DNA from: Gordionus sp. m RMFG-2023
Taxonomy: Eukaryota > Nematomorpha > Gordioida > Chordodea > Parachordodidae
DNA length: 64,000 nt
NCBI RefSeq assembly: GCF_954871325.1
Contig: NC_088777.1
Location: forward strand, 26,699,366 to 26,763,365
Direction of reading: 5' to 3'
Numbering within the stretch: position 1 is the first letter of the stretch; every line of letters starts with the position of its first letter. This document shows, piece after piece, positions 23,501-31,526 of the stretch. The position numbers were made by a program, and so were the translations under genes. The notes below the pieces were generated by a model. It did no database searches. It saw nothing but the letters and a program-made list of their open reading frames with translations, and was not told the origin of the DNA.

Positions 23501-26500
23501 AATATTCGTTCCTGGTAATCCGTTTTTAACAAGTGGAAACGCATTGATACCTGTTTGTTCTCTTAAACATTTATCCGAAGTATGTCCTGTTCTTCCACAA
23601 TTTGAACATGACATTACCTTTCGTTCATTTTCTTGTATTTTGAAGGTTGACACATAACATTTTTCGGCATTGTGACCAGTATTTCCACACCTTTTACAAA
23701 CTACTGGTAACATGCTCTAATTCATACCTCCATTACATTCTCTGCTTATATGACCATATTTCCTACAATTATAACATGTTCTATTCTGCCCCATTCTACA
23801 TTGATTCCTTCTATATTTCATTCTATCTTCCTTTGTATTATTTCTATAGTTTTGCTCTATTCCTTTTTCTCCTCCATTTCTGTCATTTCTACTCTTAATA
23901 TTTCCTTTTCCTTTTTTTTAAACTCAATTTTATCCAAATTCTCTTTCTTTTTCCTTTCTAATTATTCTATCTCGTTTCCTTCATTTTCCCATTCTTCTCT
24001 CATTTCTTTTCTCATTTTTTCAAATTCAATCTCTTTTTTTTACTATATCTATTTCATCATTTTTTTCAGAATCTCTAATGATTTCTGGTTTATTAACAAT
24101 AATTTCAAATTTTCTCTTTTCAGCATCTCTAATGATATCTGTTTTTACTATTTCACATTTTTCATCATATATATTTCATTATAAAACTTTAATTTTTCCA
24201 TATATCCATTTGTTTTACTTATTTTATTCTCCTCCTTATTAATATTTCTTCTTTTATACTAAAATAAATGCTTAATATAAAACTTAAAATTAATACTTAA
24301 TAAATACATTGAGATAAATTTTTGATCTCTATGTAATTATATGCTCTTATGGTTTTTTTGTTAATCATTTTTAATTTTATTTTAAATTGCCTTACAAATT
24401 ATTCAAATTCTAAATTTTGCGTATTTATAATAAACTTATTGAAAATTTTACTATATTAATTCTAATAATTCGAAATGGAAAAATATATATAAAAAAAAAT
24501 ATTTTACCTTTGATTATGAATTTTTCCTCTTTTTTCTTAAATTTTAGCCGTCGTATAGATGGTGATAATTGGTTATGCCTAATTAATTATAAGTGTCGTT
24601 TTTACACGGCACCAAATTATTGCGATTAATGCTATGAGAATTTGAATAAAGTAAAATTATTGTGACTACTAATATGAGAACCTGATGAAACAGTTAACTA
24701 AACACAAATCATTACGCAAAACATTTTTTTATTCTTTTATTTTTCTCACAAAAATAATAATAATAATTTTCCCATCTTTTTATAAATTAAAATATATATG
24801 TAAAAAAATATATTTCTTTTTTTAAAAACATTATATAATAATATTTTCGACAACATTATACATAAAAAATATATAATGTTACAACAATGCCCATTCTCCA
24901 AATTTTTTAAGCATCTAATAACAAATGATTCAGCGCTACACCCTTACTAAAAATTTCATAATTTAGTAAGCATAAAAAAATATTCGATTTAAATTATGTT
25001 CAAAATATTTATGATAATATAAAATTATTATTTATTCATATTATTTGTTATTATCATGCAAAAATAAAAATGAATCCAAATTTTCTGTGATCAAAAGCGT
25101 TCCTATTTTTTTTAAAAATACCATTTTAAAAAAAATTTAAATAATAAAATTTTCATTTTATAAATAATGCATGTTGTTTTTTTCAACATTAACTTATTTA
25201 TTTTTTAAATATTTATTTTTATTTGAATTACATTATTTTTAAATAAAAGAATTAAGATAATATATAATTTTTACGTTGATAAATCTCTTTAACTTTGAAT
25301 CTTTGCGCAAATAAACAAGAATATCTTCTAGTTCAATCTCCACTAAAAGTTCTCATTCAACTAACATAAAAACGATCCTAATTTTTTTTCGTCTATATTA
25401 GTTCTCATCCTATTTTTTATAATTTTTAATTTACTATATGTTCTCTCGCAATTAACTTGTGTAAATAACAAAGTTAAAATGTATTCATATGTCAAAAATA
25501 AATTTGTGTATGCACTTGTGTACATATTGTATCTTAAGAATTTCATTCACGCATATTAAACAATTGTTACATTTATTATCACATTTCACATTCTGAGCTA
25601 TTATCTTATTGTACGTTTTCATTAGACTCCTCACCTGCACATACGATATCATCGTCCGTTTCATTTAATTATGCTATTAAATCTTTCAATTCATAGGCAA
25701 ATGAACACAATTCGTTACGTAATTTAACACTCTATATATTTGCCAATTGTGTCAGTTTTTCCAAGGCCTTTTCAGAAATACCTTTACTATTATTTTCATC
25801 AAAATGCCTAGGATTGCACATCAAAATAAGCTCTCTTTTCGCAGAAAACCATTCTGATGTTTATAATTTGATCTATTATAGGACGAAATACTTCGACCCT
25901 ATAATTGCAAATAAAATCCAACAAGTTTTTTTTATCTCATTAATTTTTCCGACGATAAAATCCACAACAGTTATCGATAATCTGGTATTTAAATTTTTTT
26001 TATAAAGCATATATTTTTTAATGTTTAAATAAATTTTAAATAACAAATAAAAGTTAAAAGTTTGTTAGCCCGCCCATTGTTAAAATTTTTCAAGGGTCCG
26101 TTAGCACTTTTTAAAATTATTTAGTTAGCCGGCCCAATTAGATAGAAGGGTGTGGGCTAAAAACCAGATCATTTGAGCAAAAAAAAATTGAAAATATTTT
26201 AAATAACGATTATGACAATTATCATTTTCTATGGTACATCCTCACTGTAATTTTAACTTAACATGTTTAATATAAATATTTTTACCTATTTTCTTTGAAA
26301 AAATTCAAAAAAGTTCACAAATAATGATTATGACAGTTGTCACTTTTCTATGGTGCATCTTCACTGAAATTTTATTATAACATGTTTACAATATATATTT
26401 TTACCTATTTTCTTTGAAAAAATTAAAAAAGGTTCACAAATAACGATTATGACAATTGCCACTTTTCTATGGTACATCTTCACTGAAATTTTATTTTAAC

Positions 26501-27890
26501 ATCTTTACAATAAATATTTTTACCTATTTGCTTTGAAAAAATTTATATGACAATTGTCACTTTTCTATGGTACATCTTCACTGAAATTTTAATATAACAT
26601 GTTTACAATATATATTTTTACCTATTTTCTTTGAAAAAATTCAAATTGAAAAAATTCAAAAAGGTTCACAAATAACGATTATGACAATTGTTATTTTTCT
26701 ATGATGGTATATCTTCACTGAAATTTTATTTTAACATCTTTACAATATTTATTTTTACCATTTACTTTAAAAAGTTCAAAAATAACTATTATGACAATTG
26801 TTATTTTTCAATTTTATTTTTACATCTTTACAACATATATTTTTACCTGAAAAATTCAACAAAGATCAAAAATAACGATTATGACAATTGCCAATTTTCT
26901 ACGGTACACCTTCACTAAAATTTTAATTTAGCATGTACAATTTATTATTTTACCGTCGCTTCAAAAAAATTCAAAAAATATTACAAATAACGATAATGAT
27001 TGTCAGTCACTATTTTAGTTCATCTTCTATGATATCTTAAGTAGTCGGCCACACTAACCCCGATTATACAGTATGCATGTTCTGTTCGGCTCAAAAATTT
27101 GATTAGTCGCTAAAACGGGACGATTAAGCCGACTAAAAGGGTCGACTAAATTAGTCGTTTTAGTCAACTAAATTAGTCGTTTTAGTCGACTAATAGACTA
27201 ATTTAGTTGCTAAAGTATTTGGTCGAACTTTTCGACTAAAACTTAGTCGACTAAATTTAGTTGATTAACAACACTAGTAGGAATCATTAAAACATAAATA
27301 AAATTTAATATGAAAGGCGAGAACTAATGTACTCAATATTTTCTCCAGAAAAATATTGACTAAGCCTCGAAATTTCAATACTATATGTCTAGACCTTTGC
27401 TCCTTCTATGAGCAAAATTTTCAGGCTTGCATAATATTTTTCTGGAAAAACTGAATTAGCCGTTTTTAAATATCGGCTCAAAACGAGCCGTTTAATAACA
27501 CTCGAGAACAATGGCTTTTTTAAAAACTAGTAAAAACATGTTTTGAATTTTATCAATTTAATTATTTTTTGAATAAATATTTGAACATTTATTATTGAAC
27601 CTTATATAGAACATGAATTTTTACCTAACCCCCAACGTGGAACCTTCTCTTAAAATTCTTAAACCAGTCATAGAAAGTGCAGGTGGAACATTTGTGAAGC
27701 AGAGGCCTTCTACTAGGCAGATCAGTTTACAAAATAAAGTTTGATATTTAAATAAAAATACAAGATAATACATTTAAATAACTTTTTATTGAAACAATCA
27801 AACAGTCAGCTACCCATTAAAAATGCTAATTTGTTTTGTGTATATGCTACCGACAATGTGCGTAGTAGCCTGATTAATAATTTAATCCGT
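14431..27890 (+). CDS. PTIP/PAXIP1-like tandem BRCT protein, C-terminal part, four exons (5' and last exons not found)
   Basis: Four exons at 14431-14599, 17216-17319, 27610-27738 and 27810-27890 read in one consistent phase. The first ends in phase 1 and the second starts so that the split codon becomes Asp, giving FLDESEYILKD; the third and fourth begin in phase 0. The product follows the last two BRCT repeats of PTIP in order: the CTHVIMDSIKRTLKF block, the KWVEDSHNAGYF helix, the linker DIDAERSYDFCL with SLYRAQ, then NFYLTPNVEPSLK and VIESAGGTFV. PTIP is a nuclear protein that binds phosphorylated partners through BRCT pairs and works in DNA-damage signalling and H3K4 methylation complexes. 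MDC1 has a similar BRCT pair and is the main alternative. No stop interrupts the exons, so this is likely a real gene or a recent fragment. Upstream BRCT repeats and the terminal exon were not located. Introns are enlarged by transposons (14846-16990, 17453-27276). Confidence 0.75.
14846..16990 (+). mobile_element. DNA transposon with ~530-bp inverted ends, inside a PTIP-like intron
   Basis: The arms 14846-15372 and 16452-16990 are reverse complements with small differences; shared landmarks are GGTGAATTCCATATCAAATC at the tip and TTTAAAGCGCGGAAAAATGG further in. The central 1.1 kb holds a plus-strand transposase-like remnant. Long arms with a single transposase-type frame suggest a cut-and-paste element. 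Sola is my best guess for the superfamily from the protein motifs and I am not sure. The target duplication is obscured by TATATA at both borders. Confidence 0.7.
15677..16324 (+). pseudogene. Transposase-like protein with YYFSDG and GIKAEWHFFAT motifs, broken
   Basis: The first frame (15677-15916) holds QDHAQGFHWTNNQSTIH, VVISDCLKHN and KIYYFSDG, the latter likely around a catalytic Asp. The reading then continues through NHECDFGIKAEWHFFAT and, in another frame (15977-16324), GKSPCDSLGGIKKRLAARAS and IPGTQKYHAYIPLDENK. These blocks occur in this order in uncharacterised proteins repeated in many invertebrate genomes. The breaks here are a stop near 15916, where two or three residues are missing, and a frame change near 15990. 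The N-terminal part is not found; the coding region lies between the long inverted arms. Function is inferred from context and motifs. Confidence 0.6.
17216..17319 (+). CDS. PTIP-like exon B: linker between BRCT repeats
   Basis: The acceptor is ACATTACAG before ATGAAAGTGAG and the donor is TTCAAA followed by GTTAAAA. It codes ESEYILKDIDAERSYDFCL and then TSLYRAQHRDLLFK, equal in arrangement to the linker helix of PTIP (Tyr-Ile-Leu, Asp, Ala-Glu, Phe-Ser-Leu, Ser-Leu, Arg-Ala, Leu-Phe-Lys). An apparently longer frame from 17155 (MPETGHISW) reads through intron sequence and is not favoured. Confidence 0.8.
17460..17700. repeat. Left subterminal TTAGTCGACTAA motif cluster of hAT family 6
   Basis: About ten variants of the palindromic TTAGTCGACTAA or its half occur on both strands, ending with GAACCTGAACACTGTATAGTCGGG. 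A mirror cluster lies at 27050-27270. Such clusters are known transposase binding sites in hAT elements; here that role is inferred. Confidence 0.75.
17720..18960 (+). repeat. Left tandem array, ~115-bp unit (about 8 units)
   Basis: The unit is marked by ACCATAGAAAAGTGACAATT, then GTCATAATCGTTATTTTTGA, a run of Gly-free AT sequence, AATAGGTAAAAATAT and GTTAAAATTTCAGTGAAG. Units start near 17727, 17830, 18372, 18480, 18567, 18683, 18780 and 18893. They vary in length and are diverged. The array is interrupted at 18000-18090 by four copies of a ~20-bp unit ACAATTAAAATCTCAATTCAG. Confidence 0.75.
18001..18090. repeat. Short tandem repeat, ~20-bp unit
   Basis: ATTAAAATCTCAATTCAGAC is repeated three to four times inside the left array of the hAT at 17453-27276. 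Confidence 0.8.
18961..19445. other. Interior of hAT family 6, no clear gene
   Basis: A plus-strand frame at 19021-19239 (72 codons, PARLKNSYFYL start, with KSTDNCCGCYIWEKLMRL) is open but matches nothing I know. Near 19270-19400 there may be remains of hAT transposase coding sequence. Confidence 0.3.
19446..19580 (+). mobile_element. hAT family 5 terminus fragment
   Basis: TTTTGTTAATTGGTTAGTTGTGTAAC is followed by CTGACCCTGGATTTGGGTCT and ACCAGCTCTGATCACGAGCC, matching the first 150 bases of the element at 11112. The rest of the element is not recognisable. Confidence 0.6.
19989..20295 (-). repeat. Long terminal repeat of fossil A (3' copy)
   Basis: It is about 307 bp and shares CGATTAATGCTATGAGAA, ACACAAATCATTACGCAAAA and CGACAACATTATACATAAAA with the copy at 24618-24886. 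Confidence 0.8.
20310..22249. other. Interior of LTR fossil A without coding signal
   Basis: C/T- and A-rich low-complexity sequence on the plus strand. No reverse transcriptase or integrase motifs were seen on either strand. Confidence 0.5.
22250..24240 (-). pseudogene. Gag nucleocapsid and aspartic protease region of LTR fossil A
   Basis: The minus strand around 23800-23390 has an array of CCHC zinc knuckles (for example CGNTGHNAEKC and CGRTGHTSDKC), typical of retrotransposon nucleocapsid. Downstream, near 23095-22907, DIGTTISVMGYDEFYKL has the DxGT-type active-site context of an aspartic protease, followed by VKQLNGSEIMVLGKVNL. A lysine/glutamate-rich tail follows to 22250. The same protease type recurs at 49150-49330. 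It is a fossil and is not expected to be functional. Confidence 0.7.
24618..24886 (-). repeat. Long terminal repeat of fossil A (5' copy)
   Basis: It is about 269 bp; the outside flank ATGCC at 24887-24891 equals ATGCC at 19984-19988. A primer-binding-like TGGTGCCGTG lies just inside on the minus strand. Confidence 0.8.
25290..25930 (-). pseudogene. hAT transposase C-terminal remnant of family 6
   Basis: The frame at 25546-25361 reads LTLLFTQVNCERTYSKLK and then IIKNRMRTNIDEKKLGS, the C-terminal dimerisation block of hAT transposases of the ZMYM1/DUF4371 kind. After a frame change near 25365 it continues with ELEDILVYLRKDSKLKRF. Upstream parts to 25930 are decayed. It lies inside the 17453-27276 element in the expected place for its transposase 3' end, so it probably belongs to it. 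Confidence 0.6.
25931..26189. other. AT-rich interior with small GC-richer relic
   Basis: It holds a patch with GTTAGCCCGCCCATTG and GTTAGCCGGCCCAATTAG near 26065-26145, probably a terminus of a small hAT-like relic. No gene. Confidence 0.3.
26190..27010 (-). repeat. Right tandem array, same ~115-bp unit, inverted
   Basis: The reverse-complement unit is recognised by GACAATTGTCACTTTTCTAT and GGTACATCTTCACTGAAATT near 26215, 26333, 26450, 26546, 26678, 26790 and 26880. It mirrors the array at 17720-18960. Confidence 0.75.
27050..27270. repeat. Right subterminal TTAGTCGACTAA motif cluster of hAT family 6
   Basis: It has TTTAGTCGACTAATAGACTA and several variants, mirrored from the left cluster at 17460-17700; CGATTATACAGTATGCATGT marks the inner edge. 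Confidence 0.75.
27277..27609 (+). other. Intron remainder between PTIP-like exons B and C
   Basis: AT-rich intron sequence to the right of the hAT insertion. It contains AAATATCGGCTCAAAACGAG and TTAATAACACTCGAG near 27468-27505, possibly another hAT end. No gene signal. Confidence 0.5.
27610..27738 (+). CDS. PTIP-like exon C: second BRCT of the pair
   Basis: The acceptor is CCTTATATAG before AACATGAATTTT; the proposed donor is AAAATAAA followed by GTTTGA, which is weak. It codes exactly 43 residues, NMNFYLTPNVEPSLKILKP then VIESAGGTFVKQRPSTRQIS, the beta1-helix1 region of a BRCT domain with the conserved Gly-Gly. The phase fits exon B. Confidence 0.8.
27810..27890 (+). CDS. PTIP-like exon D: middle of second BRCT
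   Basis: The acceptor is CAGTCAG before CTACCC and the donor is ATCCGT followed by GTAATTT. It codes 27 residues including ANLFCVYATDNVRSSLINNL, matching the hydrophobic strand and following helix (ILISCENDLHLCRE in human PTIP) by position more than by sequence. Less certain than the other three. The final exon (expected motif like EFVLTGVL) was not found in the window. Confidence 0.55.
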
Positions 27891-28815
27891 GTAATTTTTA
27901 GGATTGCTATATATTGGAATAGGATTAGTTTCGATATTGGCTATTTTCAAGAAAAATCGGATAAACCCAATATTATTTAAAAACCAATCGATCCGATTTT
28001 TTTAAAATAATAAAATCGCATAATAAACTATATTTTATTTTTGGCAGCCCATTTTTAAATTTTAATTATTTCTTTATGAAAATGAATTAGAGAAGTGATG
28101 TAAAATAATATAAAAATCATATATTTATTTAGGCTATTTCCAAAATCTAATTATATTTATAAATAAATAAATTTTGAAGAAGCTATTTTTAAGATAAAAA
28201 TAAAATAGTGTTCTAAATCATTTTTCGTCTTTTACAAATTTTAAAAAAAAATAAAATAATAATAGTGATTAAAAAATTTGAATAAAAATTTATTTATTTG
28301 GGTAATTTTTATGAAAAAACTGGTAAGTAGTTTTTCATATTTTATTCTCGTTTTTTTCTTTCTTTTGTTTTTTCGTTTTTTGTAAATTTTTATAAAACTT
28401 GGCTGTGTCCAAAATGTTTTATTAATTTGCAAAAATTTAAAAATTATTAGGTTTTTTCAAAATTTTGGACACGGCCTTAAAAAAATAGAACTTAAAAATA
28501 AGCTTAAAATTATTTTAAGGAAATTTTGAAACACTTAAAAATTAATTATAAAAAATTTACAATAAAATATTGGCAGATTATTTTTCCCATATTTATACAT
28601 AGTTAGCAGTAAGAAGAATGAGGTTAATATTATATAAAATGAATTCTATGAAATTTATTTACTTTATTTAATAAAATCACAACCTACCAGAATTTAAAAA
28701 TTAAAATTAAGAAACTCTTTGGAATACTTTCTATTTTCAAATTAAAATCCAAAAGAAAATATTTTTAATATTGGATCGTACGATGAAAAAAAATTTCGAA
28801 TCGGTTACCCCTAGT
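27891..28815. mobile_element. Family 4-like hAT relic in intron, no gene
   Basis: GATATTGG and CAATCGATCCGAT motifs lie near 27935-27990 and GGATCGTACGATG with CGAATCGGTTACCCCTA near 28770-28813, resembling the CGAT-rich ends at 3425 and 11739. The core is featureless AT-rich sequence. Confidence 0.35.
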
Positions 28816-29781
28816 AATTTTAGTAAATAAATTATAAATAATTCAAAATTTCCTCACCAAATCGTCTAAATTTATATAATAATTTTGTAAATATTATAAT
28901 TCATTTGCAAATCAGTTCTTCAAATTTAAAATTTGCAATTTTCTACATTTAAAGCACTTTTTAAATTTGAATAATCTGGTTTTTCCTGAAACGTTTACCC
29001 TATAAATTTCGGACATTTTTATAAAATATTACACATTGCCTGATTACACACACTGCCGGTAACATATAAATATGAAAATTATATTTATGGTTTAAATGAA
29101 AAATGACAAAGAAAAATTAGATAAGATTTGTAAAGAAAATCTTCCTCATCCGTAATATATTTATATATTCTATGAATATATTACCTCTGAATTTATTTAT
29201 TTATATCTTATTCCACCAAATAAAGATATCATTAGAATAATGGTCGGCGTGGCTCGGTCCAAAAGCCCTGCGCGGGCAAATTGGCGGACAACTTATGTAA
29301 AATTAGAAGCCGAGTCTAAAGTTACGAAGCAAAGTTTTTTCTTCAGAATTTGGAGATGGGCGGACAACTTTTTCAAAATTATTTTTGGGCCAGGCCAGGT
29401 TGAAATAGAACCGGGCCATGCTAACCTCTATGATTTAAGTTTTATAGTTTTGGATTAAGTAATTTTTTATTGAACATTTTAATATTTCCATGTTTTGAAT
29501 TGAATCATTATCCCCTTATGATCATGTTTTTTTTTTATTCCTGAAAAATTATCACAAGTGACTAATAACCTGAATATGGATTTATTTCACTGTTAAATGA
29601 ATATCATTAAATCGATTTTTTTAGATGAATTAGCAACGCCGCAAATAAAACATTATAACATTTTTTTAAATATTTAAAAAAATTTATTAAAATCGTGTTA
29701 ACAGCTAAGAAACTGCTGATGGAATATCACTCATTCTTTTGCAATTAGGTTACCCTAAGTCAATATAACATATTTTATTTC
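28816..29781. other. Non-coding stretch with one GC-richer relic
   Basis: Mostly AT-rich. At 29240-29440 a GC-richer patch (CGGCGTGGCTCGGTCC, GGCGGACAAC repeated, GGGCCAGGCCAGGTTG, CCGGGCCATGC) looks like the ends of a small hAT-type repeat; the open frame across it (29240-29458) is probably chance. Confidence 0.35.
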
Positions 29782-29979
29782 CAGAGTTGTTAAAGTAGCG
29801 CGCTAACTTTTTTGGTAGCTATAGCTAATTTACTTTTTTTGTAATTATTTAATTTTTTAGAGCGCTACTTTTTTTGAAAGTAGCTAAGTAGTAAAAAATA
29901 TAATGAAGGTAAGTATAAACATGATAAATATAATATCATAATTAAGATATACTTGCAAATAAAATTATTGATAACACTG
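29782..29979 (+). mobile_element. hAT family 1 terminus fragment
   Basis: It starts with CAGAGTTGTTAAAGTAGCGC and for about 170 bp matches, inverted, the end at 1528 (shared GGTAGCTATAGCTAAT and AATATAATGAAGGTAAGTAT). It ends near GATAACACTG; the flanks do not match, so it is a truncated copy. Confidence 0.6.
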
Positions 29980-30329
29980 TGTGACAAATATCGACTTGAT
30001 TTTTTGGGAGAAAATAAAATAAACATGTTTTAAGACAGTTTTTTATGCATATTCTAAATCCGCTGTCAGTTTTTTTCTAGCACGTCAGGTTTTTTATTTA
30101 ATTTAGGTTAAAGTGGCCAAAAAGGTCATTTTTAGCACTTTTTGAAGGTTTATAACTTCGGTTCTAATGATCCCTACAACTAAAAAAATATCTTAATTTT
30201 TGCAGCAAACCTTACTTATTATTATTATACATTTTTTTTTATAAAATCCTTACTCAATTTTTAAACAACCTATATTTTTTAAATTTACCTTTATTTATAA
30301 ATTTTTTTTTAATATAGCTTACATTTAAT
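29980..30329. other. AT-rich stretch, nothing recognised
   Basis: No coding or repeat end seen in this interval. Confidence 0.4.
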
Positions 30330-30649
30330 ATATTTATTTATTGTGGCTTTCGTTCTCTCGCTACACTGCACACGGTACGATTCCCAAACAATTTATTTTA
30401 AATGAAATAGTTATATTTCTCTCTGGAATTCCAGAGACAAAGAAAACACGAATGCTTGGTGTAGCCTAACTGAAGGCCCGTCAGGTTGCGATCATTTTGA
30501 GATCGCAGCATATCTTAAATTCGTAAATGGAATAATTTATTTTTGACAATAAATATTTCATATTTTCATATGATTCATTTAACTGGTTGGAATAGACGAT
30601 GGGAATTGATTTCTTAGAATTTCCGTTATGAAGCAAAACTGCTTTCAAG
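30330..30649 (-). pseudogene. Fragment of a widespread invertebrate repeat-encoded protein
   Basis: The minus strand reads AVLLHNGNSKKSIPIVYSNQ, ENMKYLLSKINYSIYEFKIC and DLKMIA, and then GYTKHSCFLCLWNSR in another frame. This order of motifs occurs in many uncharacterised arthropod and other invertebrate proteins that are repeated in genomes. I do not know the element class. It is only a fragment and is broken. The hAT at 30650 is inserted in it. Confidence 0.5.
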
Positions 30650-31526
30650 CAGGGATGTAAACCCTTCGACAAAAAAAAAGGGTTCGGGTTTGGGTCCGGT
30701 AATAAATTTAAAAAGGACCCGGGTCCAGGGTTCGAGTCCGGGTTCAGAGGGAATATAAAAATAATGACTCAAAATAAGACTTTTTTTCATTAATTTTTTA
30801 TTATACTTCAATATATACACATTTATAATTCGAAATGAGATAATTTATATTTTAAATATTTTATTCAATCGCACAATCATGATATCTTCTAAAATATCAT
30901 CCTTCAGATTTCCACGTAAATTAGACAAAATATATTTCAACTATGAAAATCCATGTTCTACGCTTACCGAAAATAGATAGTCATTTTTATAATACATAAA
31001 TTATTGTACTTGTCGCCGGTACAGCCATGACGTTCTAGACAAGGTATATAATTCTGGATATATTGAAGAATTTTCCTCCCAGAATTTTAAAGTGTTTGCA
31101 TCTCTATTCATTCTCTTAACTTCCGAGAACTTTTCTATTAAAGATACAATAGATATTTTTTGCTCCTTTTGATCAGATGATAATTTAATTTTTTTTCTCT
31201 ATCTAATAGTAAAATTTCCAGATCATCATTATCATTGTTATCGCTACAACCAGTAGATATTGTTGTAGCCTCCAATATATTGTAAATAATAGAGTTTTGG
31301 GTATGCCATAAATCTTCAAGATTGTCTATAGCCATTTGTTTTTGCTCACTACTTAATAAAACCAGAGATATCGCGGGTCTAAATATATCGAAGCATATAC
31401 AACACTATTTTGTTAATATTGTTGCTCTCTTATTTTCATATTTTCTAATACTTCATTTGAAAAAGAACTTGTTAATCTCCCTAACTCTAATCGACATCTT
31501 AACCATATGCCTTAAAAATCCGATTT
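30650..31526 (-). mobile_element. hAT family 3, second copy, truncated
   Basis: It begins at 30650 with CAGGGATGTAAACCC and GGGTTCGGGTTTGGGTCCGG motifs. Its body at 30880-31520 matches 1535-2130, including the minus-strand frame MAIDNLEDLWHTQNSIIYNI at 31335-31138. The right part is missing: at 31527 the sequence passes directly into the integrase region of a Ty3 fossil. Confidence 0.65.
30870..31335 (-). pseudogene. hAT family 3 transposase C-terminal remnant
   Basis: The minus strand shows HTQNSIIYNILEATTIS and DDLEILLLDREKK (31335-31138). Downstream, in changing frames, come MAVPATST near 31025 and LRGNLKDDILEDI near 30885-30920, corresponding to the C-terminal dimerisation block of hAT transposases. 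Frame changes fall near 31150 and 31000. The copy at 1529-2009 has the same residues with its own changes. Confidence 0.5.

Larger units (their letters stand above)
19989..24886 (-). mobile_element. LTR-retrotransposon fossil A (gag/protease only), nested in hAT family 6
   Basis: Two similar terminal repeats (19989-20295 and 24618-24886) flank a 4.3-kb interior. The 5-bp sequence ATGCC lies outside both ends. Beside the right repeat is a primer-site-like TGGTGCCGTGT (minus strand); beside the left repeat is a purine tract (AAAAAGGGGGCG on the minus strand). The minus-strand interior shows a gag tail with zinc knuckles and an aspartic protease. Reverse transcriptase and integrase were not seen, so it looks non-autonomous as well as broken, with several breaks. 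The repeats differ by indels and substitutions: moderately old, younger than its hAT host. Confidence 0.8.
17453..27276 (-). mobile_element. 9.8-kb hAT element (family 6) with inverted arrays of ~115-bp repeats at both ends
   Basis: The inverted ends are TAGTGTTGTTAATTAGTCGA at 17453 and TTAGTTGATTAACAACACTA at 27276. The flanking 8-bp repeat is perfect and not low-complexity: GTAGGAAT at 17445-17452 and 27277-27284. Just inside both ends lie many TTTAGTCGACTAA-type motifs. Further in are tandem arrays of a ~115-bp unit in opposite orientations (17720-18960 and 26190-27010). The middle contains a decayed minus-strand transposase (25290-25930), a family 5 terminus (19446-19580) and an LTR-element fossil (19989-24886). 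The element sits in the intron between PTIP-like exons B and C. Confidence 0.9.

Noticed and set aside
23071-24184. Plus-strand hydrophobic frames opposite the LTR fossil A gag
   Set aside because: They are complements of the lysine/glutamate-rich minus-strand coding region; Phe/Ser/Tyr-rich shadow frames.
27350-27440. Frame with APSMSKIFRLA as the next BRCT exon
   Set aside because: It has an in-frame stop and no good acceptor, and the exon at 27610-27738 fits the BRCT pattern and phase much better.
29050-29100. VTYKYENYIYGLNEK as the last PTIP-like exon
   Set aside because: It resembles the PTIP C-terminus only loosely, and no splice acceptor in the right phase was found.
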